Origin: JBCDIQ01 sp039024295
GTDB taxonomy: Bacteria > Bacteroidota > Bacteroidia > J057
Assembly: GCA_039024295.1 (NCBI GenBank)
Contig: JBCDIQ010000333.1
Coordinates: 1-6,636 of the forward strand
Reading direction: 5' to 3'
DNA: 6,636 bases
The number at the start of each line of letters is the position of its first letter. The stretch's first letter is position 1. The translations under genes were made by a program, and so were the position numbers. The notes under the pieces were generated by a model. It was given only the letters and a program-made list of their open reading frames with translations, searched no databases and was not told the DNA's origin. This document shows, piece after piece, positions 1 to 4,840 of this stretch.

Positions 1-54
1 CCTGGTTAGGGTAATTGCGGCTAGGAATAGAATAATGAGTGCCAAGTATTTCAT
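1..54 (-). CDS. 5' end of a gene for an exported or membrane-anchored protein (partial)
   Basis: Only the first 18 codons lie in the window; the gene runs off the left edge. The start would be the ATG at 54-52 and the visible product is MKYLALIILFLAAITLTR. A single Lys at position 2 followed by an unbroken hydrophobic run (residues 4-16) is what a signal peptide h-region or an N-terminal membrane anchor looks like, so the product probably enters or crosses the inner membrane. The gene is in the same direction as the patatin-CorA gene upstream of it, 192 bases away, so it probably has its own promoter; I see no clear TAnnTTTG box there. With so few codons the call rests on the hydrophobic start alone. 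The function is not recognisable. Confidence 0.5.
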   Translation of the reverse strand, partial: MKYLALIILFLAAITLTR

Positions 55-211
55 TTCCTGAAGTTTATAGAATGCATGATTGGTGAATTTCACCCAATGG
101 CCTTTGGGGTAGCTCGGTTTTTAGGTTTCATTTTATTGAAGCCAATGTACTACCTTGAATTTAAAGATTATTTTTAAAGGCGTTTAATAGGTTAGGGGTT
201 AACTACAGTAT

Positions 212-231
212 GTTTACAAATATCGGTAAAC
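212..231. repeat. Short dyad GTTTAC-N8-GTAAAC, related to the repeat after nuoD
   Basis: The stretch reads GTTTACAAATATCGGTAAAC and forms a 6-base stem with an 8-base loop just downstream of the patatin-CorA stop codon. It matches 16 of 20 bases of positions 3783-3802 after nuoD, which suggests two members of one dispersed intergenic repeat family. No T-tract follows on the minus strand, so I do not call it a terminator, although a hairpin at the 3' end of the transcript could protect it. Confidence 0.45.
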
Positions 232-246
232 CTTTAAAAGCTGTCG

Positions 247-2199
247 TTAAATCCATCCCTTCCTTCGAAAATACATTACCATTCCGCCCAGCATAGTCAG
301 CATTACGCCCCACAAAGCAAAATAGCTGTACTTCCATTTCAATTCGGGGATATACTCAAAATTCATCCCGTAGATGCCTGCAATAAAGGTTAACGGGATA
401 AAAATGGTCGCGACGATGGTCAGCACCTTCATGATTTCATTCATGCGATGCCCACTTAATGCGATGTATTGATCGCTGAGGCTGTTGAGCAATTCCCGGT
501 AGCTTTCAAGTGAATCCACCACCTGGTTAAGCTGATCCTTCAGGTCCTGGAAAAAGATACGCGTTTTGGCAGAAATGAGCACCGGTTCTTCCCGTTCAAC
601 CTGGGCGATAACCTCCCTCAAAGGCATAATGGACTTTTTCAAGAAGATGAGATTTTTCTTCATCTCTTGGATGTATTCTAGCAGGTCGGACCCGGTATGG
701 CGGGTGATTTTTTCTTCAATCTTATCGATTCGGTCCTCTATCTGTCCCAGCGCCACAAAATAATTGCTTAAGATGACATCTATTAATGCGTAAAATAAGT
801 AATCTGAATTGGCCTTTCTTACCCGTCCCTTTTGTTGGCGGATTCGCTCACGAAGTGGTTCAAAAACGTCTTCGGTTTTTTCCTGGAAGGAAAGCACATA
901 CCCCTTTCCCATGACAAGGCTTACCTGCTCCACATCAATCATATTTTCTGCCTCATCAAACCGGATCATCTTCACGACCGCATACAGGTAATCGTCAAAA
1001 ATCTCCAGTTTAGGGCGTTGGGTACTGTTCACGATATCTTCCTTGGTAATCGGATGTAGCCCAAATTGATCCCCAATTTTATTGACCAGTTCGACCTCAT
1101 GGATGCCATCAAGGTTCAACCAAGAAACCGTGTCTGTATTTTTAAATCGTTTTAGGTCATCGGGCTGAATGATGGAAGACTCTTCCAGGCGTTGCTCATT
1201 GTAATTGATCAGGCTTAGTTCAGAAGCTCCCTGACGTTGTTCGCCCACATAAAGCATAGTTCCTGGGGGCAGGTCAGCGGTTTTCGCAGCTTCTTTCATG
1301 CTGGTTCCCATCCGGGTAAGGTTGGCAATGGCTGATCTGCTTCTTTTGAACACCCGATTCACGGCTGGTGCCTTTTTTCCAAGCTTGGCTGTTTCCGAAG
1401 TAGTCATAGGCGTAGGCTTAGGAATGGGTAGAGGTTGCTGGTTCAATAGGGCGGTTAATGCTGGGATTTTGTCCTTGGCGGTTTCATACCCCAACTGGTA
1501 GATGTAATCTGCTTTGTGAACATCAAAAAAACCAAATTCATAGGCAGCTGGTTCGATCACGAGGTCGCACTGTTTCAGACGAGGGGCTACGTTGGCCCAC
1601 ATCACCAAATCCAGGCAGCGGTAGCCGATGGTGAGGAGGTTTCCCAGGTTATCGGTTTGGGCAATGGGGGTAACATTCACCCCAATTACTCGGTCACAGG
1701 CATTGGTGAGTGGTTCTACCGGCAGGTTATTGAGCAATCCTCCATCAACAAATATCTCTTCCTGGCTTTTTCGGGATTTGAACAACAGCGGAATAGAGGA
1801 GGAAGCAACCACGGCTTCAAAAAGCCCCCCAGACTGGACAATCTCAAAGCTGCCTTTGCTCAGGTTGGTCACCGAGATGAACAGTTTTTTCTTCAGAACG
1901 CTGAAATCATCTGCTTCAATGTGCTCCGCCAATATGTCTTTGATGTTCGCCAGGTCGGTCAAGCCAACAGTTGGCAGGGTTACTTTGAACAGTTTTAGTA
2001 GCGGCGTATTCTTGAAGATGTCCAGAATTTCAAGCGGGGTTTTCCCAGCAGCATACAAAGCTCCCACGATGGAGCCGGCACTGGCTCCCGAAACATAGCC
2101 CGGTGAAATGCCGGCTTCTTCAAGCGCCTGTAGCACCCCAATGTGAGCGATGCCACGTGCTCCGCCCCCTGCAAGTGCAATTCCCAATGATGATGACAT
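247..2199 (-). CDS. Patatin-like phospholipase fused to a CorA magnesium channel
   Basis: Two complete domains lie in one 650-residue frame. Residues 1-250 are a patatin-like phospholipase of the RssA/YlbK type: the oxyanion-hole loop GGGARG is at 11-16, the nucleophile elbow GASAG at 38-42 (Ser40) and the DGG motif at 152-154 (Asp152), giving the Ser-Asp dyad of this lipid acyl hydrolase family. Residues 256-309 are a linker, Pro-rich then basic. Residues 310-650 match the whole of Thermotoga CorA: the LPPGT start (310-314), Asp388 and Asp552 at the places of the Mg2+-sensing Asp89 and Asp253, the long stalk helix, pore TM1 (about 590-610), the GMN selectivity motif (611-613), TM2 (about 625-643) and a basic tail. 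CorA N-termini face the cytoplasm, so the hydrolase should too. The ATG at 2199 sits directly before the patatin domain. The fusion is seen; coupling of lipid hydrolysis to Mg2+ is inference. A lost stop codon between two former genes is the alternative. Confidence 0.93.
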   Translation of the reverse strand: MSSSLGIALAGGGARGIAHIGVLQALEEAGISPGYVSGASAGSIVGALYAAGKTPLEILDIFKNTPLLKLFKVTLPTVGLTDLANIKDILAEHIEADDFSVLKKKLFISVTNLSKGSFEIVQSGGLFEAVVASSSIPLLFKSRKSQEEIFVDGGLLNNLPVEPLTNACDRVIGVNVTPIAQTDNLGNLLTIGYRCLDLVMWANVAPRLKQCDLVIEPAAYEFGFFDVHKADYIYQLGYETAKDKIPALTALLNQQPLPIPKPTPMTTSETAKLGKKAPAVNRVFKRSRSAIANLTRMGTSMKEAAKTADLPPGTMLYVGEQRQGASELSLINYNEQRLEESSIIQPDDLKRFKNTDTVSWLNLDGIHEVELVNKIGDQFGLHPITKEDIVNSTQRPKLEIFDDYLYAVVKMIRFDEAENMIDVEQVSLVMGKGYVLSFQEKTEDVFEPLRERIRQQKGRVRKANSDYLFYALIDVILSNYFVALGQIEDRIDKIEEKITRHTGSDLLEYIQEMKKNLIFLKKSIMPLREVIAQVEREEPVLISAKTRIFFQDLKDQLNQVVDSLESYRELLNSLSDQYIALSGHRMNEIMKVLTIVATIFIPLTFIAGIYGMNFEYIPELKWKYSYFALWGVMLTMLGGMVMYFRRKGWI

Positions 2200-2300
2200 G
2201 CGTGTGAATTTGTATAATCAGGATATTTTGTGGTTAAGATACACACTGCGGGAAAAAGTCACGGATGATATTTGCTTGAAAATCCCCTACGAAACTCTGA

Positions 2301-2357
2301 AAGGTTCCCGTAAACCTTCCTAAAAACCTTGACATGGTTCGAAACCCTGCCAGGGTT
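2301..2357. repeat. Cluster of quasi-palindromic AACCYTG repeats
   Basis: In the divergent spacer between the patatin-CorA gene and nuoD, four related arms follow one another. AAGGTT (2301-2306) and AACCTT (2313-2318) form a 6-base stem. Then come two 15-base units, AACCTTGACATGGTT (2325-2339) and AACCCTGCCAGGGTT (2343-2357), separated by CGA. The second unit is a perfect 7-1-7 palindrome, the first is one base from it, and the two units also pair with each other (12 of 15 Watson-Crick positions plus one G-T). This looks like a REP-like intergenic element. No coding is visible in 2200-2466. Confidence 0.6.
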
Positions 2358-2466
2358 ATGACCTACCCCCACAACTTTTGCAGCATTTTATGGTTATCTC
2401 ATCAAAATAGCTGTAATTTGAAAGGGCCTGCAAAGGCATACCACACTAGCTTATATTTTTCGGTTC

Positions 2467-3774
2467 ATGGATAACAAAGAAATTTTTCCCTCCCCCAAAA
2501 GCATCCTGGATAAAGTAACGCCAGTATTTTTCCCCGAGCACCAAAAGGCAATCTATCGTCGCCTGGAGGATAAAAATACGGCAGTTGAAGTTGAAGATGA
2601 TCCATTGGGTACTCGTATGGTGATTAATATGGGGCCTCAGCATCCGGCTACGCACGGGGTACTGAGGGTAGTATTGGAAGTTGATGGAGAGCGGATCATT
2701 AAGGCGGTATCTGATGTAGGATACCTCCACCGGGGAATTGAGAAAATTGCTGAGAATAAGACGTACCAGGAATTTATGCCTTACACTGATCGCATGGATT
2801 ACTTGTCACCTTATTCCAATAATGTGGCCTGGTGCCTCGCTGTAGAAAAATTGGTGGGCATCGAGGCCCCACGCCGGGCGCAATACTTGCGAACGCTTGC
2901 GTGTGAACTTGCCAGGATCTCCTCCCATCTGTTGTGGATGGGCACCATGGTGATGGATGCTGGTGCGGTTTCCATGTTCATGTGGACCTTCCGTGAGCGG
3001 GAATTCCTCTATGATTTGTTTGACAAATTTGCCGGTGTGCGTTTCACGGTGAGTCATTGTCGAATAGGAGGGATTCAGTTTGACGTGGATAAGGATGTGC
3101 TCAAAGCCATCGGGGAGTGGAACAATAATTTTAAAAAGGAATTGGACGGATGGCGTAAGCTGTTGGCAAACAACGCCATTTGGGTGAACCGGAATAAGGA
3201 TATTGCCACCATTTCGAAGGAAGATGCGATTGCATATGGGTTTACCGGCCCCAACTTGCGTGCCTCTGGTGTTCCACACGACCTTCGTTTATTCGAACCT
3301 TATTTGGTGTATGACGAAGTAGAGTTTAATGTCCCCATCCGTGAAGCAGGAGATTGTCTGGCACGCTATTACGTGCGTTTGGATGAAATGGCAGAAAGTG
3401 TGAAGATCGTTGATCAGTTATTGGCACAAATGCCTGAAGGCGATATTCGAGTGGACAATGCTAAGCATACCTATGCCTCAAAAGAAGAGGTGTATTACTC
3501 TATGGAGGGCATGATTCATGACTTTATGATGACCGATGTTGGGGTAATGCCGCCTGAGGGAGCAGAAGTCTACCATGCCATTGAAGCCCCTAAAGGCGAA
3601 CTTGGTTTTCACCTTAAATCAGATGGGACGGGTTCTCCCTGGAGGGCCAAGATCAATTCACCTTCATTCACCAACCTCCAACTGCTCACCAAAATGTTGG
3701 AAGGGGGCATGATCGCGGATACAGTGGTCGCCATTGGATCTATCGACCCGGTAATGGGTGAAGCGGACAAATAA
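2467..3774 (+). CDS. nuoD: NADH-quinone oxidoreductase subunit D (complex I)
   Basis: NuoD (Nqo4/NDUFS2, the 49-kDa subunit) is part of the peripheral arm of complex I and forms, with NuoB, the pocket where quinone is reduced on the cytoplasmic face of the inner membrane. The 435-residue product carries the family signatures: GPQHPATHG (57-64) with His63 and RMDY (109-112) with Tyr112, equivalent to the quinone-head-binding His38 and Tyr87 of Thermus Nqo4; Asp164 in the place of the His-partner Asp139; the LRASGV block (264-269); and the C-terminal IGSIDPVMGEADK. It is related to NiFe hydrogenase large subunits but lacks their metal-binding Cys pairs. The ATG at 2467 is the first start after an in-frame stop at 2419-2421, giving about 26 residues more before GPQHP than in Thermus Nqo4. 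It is not fused to NuoC. No other nuo gene is in the window, whereas these genes usually cluster. No Shine-Dalgarno is present. Confidence 0.96.
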   Translation: MDNKEIFPSPKSILDKVTPVFFPEHQKAIYRRLEDKNTAVEVEDDPLGTRMVINMGPQHPATHGVLRVVLEVDGERIIKAVSDVGYLHRGIEKIAENKTYQEFMPYTDRMDYLSPYSNNVAWCLAVEKLVGIEAPRRAQYLRTLACELARISSHLLWMGTMVMDAGAVSMFMWTFREREFLYDLFDKFAGVRFTVSHCRIGGIQFDVDKDVLKAIGEWNNNFKKELDGWRKLLANNAIWVNRNKDIATISKEDAIAYGFTGPNLRASGVPHDLRLFEPYLVYDEVEFNVPIREAGDCLARYYVRLDEMAESVKIVDQLLAQMPEGDIRVDNAKHTYASKEEVYYSMEGMIHDFMMTDVGVMPPEGAEVYHAIEAPKGELGFHLKSDGTGSPWRAKINSPSFTNLQLLTKMLEGGMIADTVVAIGSIDPVMGEADK

Positions 3775-3782
3775 GAATACAA

Positions 3783-3856
3783 GTTTACAGTTATCGGTTT
3801 ACAGTTGTCAGTCTAAAAGCCCTACTGCTTTCTACTGATAACCGAAAACTGAACAC
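3783..3856. repeat. Interrupted inverted repeat of CAGTTnTCgGTT units between nuoD and the peroxiredoxin gene
   Basis: The left arm is two tandem 14-base units, TTTACAGTTATCGG (3784-3797) and TTTACAGTTGTCAG (3798-3811), identical at 12 of 14 positions. After a loop of about 21 bases, the right arm (3834-3856) is the inverse of the same unit: its complement reads CAGTTTTCGGTTATCAGT. The arrangement can fold as a long imperfect hairpin in the nuoD 3' region. There is no T-tract, so it is better read as a dispersed intergenic repeat that may stabilise RNA ends than as a terminator. Confidence 0.6.
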
Positions 3857-3890
3857 TATACAAACACTAATCCCCAAATACTCTCACACT

Positions 3891-4361
3891 ATGTCAGCAA
3901 CTGTAGGTCAACCCGCACCTGATTTTACGCTCAAAAGTTCAGAACAAAAGGACGTTACCCTCAGCGAGTTTAAAGGCAAGAAAAACGTATTGGTTTTGTT
4001 TTTCCCATTAGCTTTTACCTCTGTATGCACCGAAGAGCTCTGTAGCACCCGTGATAGCATCGCGGTGTACAACAGTGCAGAAGCAGAAGTCCTGGCCGTT
4101 TCAGTGGATTCTTTCTTTACCCTGGGACAATTTAAGTCTGCCAATAACCTAAATTTTACCCTTCTTTCTGACTTCAACAAGGAAGCAGCAGCAGCTTATG
4201 GTTCCCTCTATGACGAATTTTTCGGCATGAAGGGAGTCGCCAAACGCTCAGCATTTGTGGTAGACAAGGAAGGTACTGTTCGCTATGCAGAAGTACTCGA
4301 AGATGCAGGTAAGCAGCCTAACTTTGCCGCGATTCAGGAGACCCTCGCGCAACTGAACTAG
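3891..4361 (+). CDS. Peroxiredoxin of the AhpE-like group (thiol peroxidase)
   Basis: The product is a 156-residue cytosolic peroxiredoxin, a typical single-domain length for the AhpC/TSA redoxin fold; no signal peptide is seen. The active-site motif PLAFTSVC at 39-46 fits the PxxxTxxC signature, with Cys46 as the peroxidatic cysteine, Thr43 next to it and Arg119 as the likely activating arginine. A second cysteine, Cys51, lies five residues later, the spacing used by Bcp/PrxQ enzymes for the resolving cysteine, so an intramolecular disulfide reduced by thioredoxin is plausible; Mycobacterium AhpE itself lacks this cysteine. The enzyme would reduce H2O2 and organic hydroperoxides. It starts at the ATG at 3891, ends just before a hairpin terminator, and lies 116 bases after nuoD in the same direction. 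Co-transcription with nuoD is possible but unproven, as the gap holds a repeat. Subgroup assignment (AhpE versus Bcp) is less certain than the family. Confidence 0.93.
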   Translation: MSATVGQPAPDFTLKSSEQKDVTLSEFKGKKNVLVLFFPLAFTSVCTEELCSTRDSIAVYNSAEAEVLAVSVDSFFTLGQFKSANNLNFTLLSDFNKEAAAAYGSLYDEFFGMKGVAKRSAFVVDKEGTVRYAEVLEDAGKQPNFAAIQETLAQLN

Positions 4362-4382
4362 GATTCTCTAGTTGCAAAAAAC

Positions 4383-4411
4383 AAAAGCCCGGCATTAGCT
4401 GGGCTTTTTTT
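4383..4411 (+). terminator. Intrinsic terminator of the peroxiredoxin gene, probably bidirectional
   Basis: The stem AAAAGCCCGGC (4383-4393) pairs with GCTGGGCTTTT (4398-4408) around an ATTA loop, with a single G-U pair, and seven Ts (4405-4411) follow. It begins 22 bases after the peroxiredoxin stop codon. The mirror strand has a similar stem with A-rich flanks that become T runs, so it can also stop transcripts leaving the convergent tRNA gene, whose 3' end is one base away. Confidence 0.85.
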
Positions 4412-4412
4412 G

Positions 4413-4487
4413 TACGACCTACTGGATTCGAACCAGTGACCTCCGCCCTGTCAAGGCGGCGCTCTAAACCAACTGAGCTAAGGTCGC
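4413..4487 (-). tRNA. tRNA-Val (anticodon GAC)
   Basis: The complement folds as a complete cloverleaf of 75 bases: acceptor GCGACCT/AGGTCGT, D-stem GCTC/GAGC, anticodon stem CCGCC/GGCGG with loop TTGACAG, variable loop AGGTC, and T-stem ACTGG/CCAGT with loop TTCGAAT. The anticodon GAC at 4452-4450 reads the Val codon GUC (and GUU by wobble of G34). The discriminator is A at 4413, and CCA is not encoded, so it must be added after transcription. Two small oddities are a G1-U72 pair at the end of the acceptor stem, where bacterial tRNA-Val normally has G-C, and a D-loop one T longer than in E. coli tRNA-Val(GAC). It would be read from the promoter about 15 bases upstream and ends at the shared terminator. 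Confidence 0.95.
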
Positions 4488-4840
4488 ATCCAATTGTTAG
4501 GCAAAATTAAGGGGTAGGAGGGGATTTATGCAAATGGTAAGGGGAATTAATTCTGACTTTATTCTAATGAATGGCACAGAAGGCTTATTCCCGCATGGAC
4601 AACAGTTTTTATCGCTTCTTTTGATAATTCTCTGTAACGGATTCGAGTACTCCTTTTTGATCTGTTTTCATCACCTCAAGGGAGGCATCACACCTGATGA
4701 TAGGGTTGAGGTCCCTCAAATTTCCATTACCCCAAAGGACCAATGCCAGTACCATATTTGGGTTCTAAACCCGACATTTTAGCTTGGCTAAGGACAGTCC
4801 CAGAGGATATGATGAGGTATTTCCAATTACAACGCCTCCA
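4488..4840. other. Gene-poor spacer with possible coding remnants
   Basis: These 353 bases hold the tRNA promoter at the left end and no gene I can identify. On the minus strand, the frame of the glycosyltransferase stays open for 37 codons past its stop (4840-4730). A second frame then carries a 48-codon reading frame (4755-4609) whose last 30 or so residues are charged and protein-like (for example RCDASLEVMKTDQ). The switch between the two frames would fall near a GGGG run at about 4730-4733. This fits a decayed small gene but could be chance. Two small perfect hairpins (4760-4772 and 4779-4791) lie after the glycosyltransferase stop, without T-tracts. Confidence 0.35.
4502..4534 (-). promoter_or_regulatory. 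Bacteroidota-type promoter of the tRNA-Val gene
   Basis: On the minus strand, TTTG (4534-4531) is followed after 21 bases by TAATTTTG (4509-4502), a full match to the -33 TTTG and -7 TAnnTTTG boxes used by the primary sigma factor of Bacteroidota. Transcription would begin a few bases further on, near 4495-4498, about 10 bases before the mature tRNA 5' end. Position, direction and spacing all agree. This is the only full match to both boxes that I found in the intergenic regions. Confidence 0.7.

Noticed and set aside
1516..1998. 160-codon open frame on the plus strand inside the patatin domain (with another of 156 codons at 1628-2098)
   Set aside because: Antisense to a clearly recognisable catalytic domain; the translations have no family features and the openness follows from codon use of the real gene.
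2301..2357. CRISPR-like array
   Set aside because: Only two short units with a 3-base gap; no spacers and no cas genes.
2414..2420. TAATTTG before nuoD as a -7 promoter box
   Set aside because: One base shorter than TAnnTTTG and no TTTG at the proper distance upstream; position is reasonable but the match is too weak to call.
2806..3279. 157-codon open frame on the minus strand inside nuoD
   Set aside because: Lies fully within the conserved core of nuoD in antisense; the His- and Pro-rich product has no recognisable motif.
2467..3774. Membrane-bound NiFe hydrogenase large subunit instead of NuoD
   Set aside because: The N- and C-terminal CxxC metal-binding motifs are absent, and the NuoD quinone-site His and Tyr are present.
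4528..4782. 84-codon open frame on the plus strand in the spacer after the tRNA
   Set aside because: No recognisable domain or convincing start context, and it overlaps the tRNA promoter; the opposite strand looks at least as protein-like.
4760..4791. Two small hairpins (GGGTT-CTA-AACCC and TTAGC-TTG-GCTAA) as a terminator for the glycosyltransferase gene
   Set aside because: Stems are only 5 bases and no T-tract follows on the minus strand.
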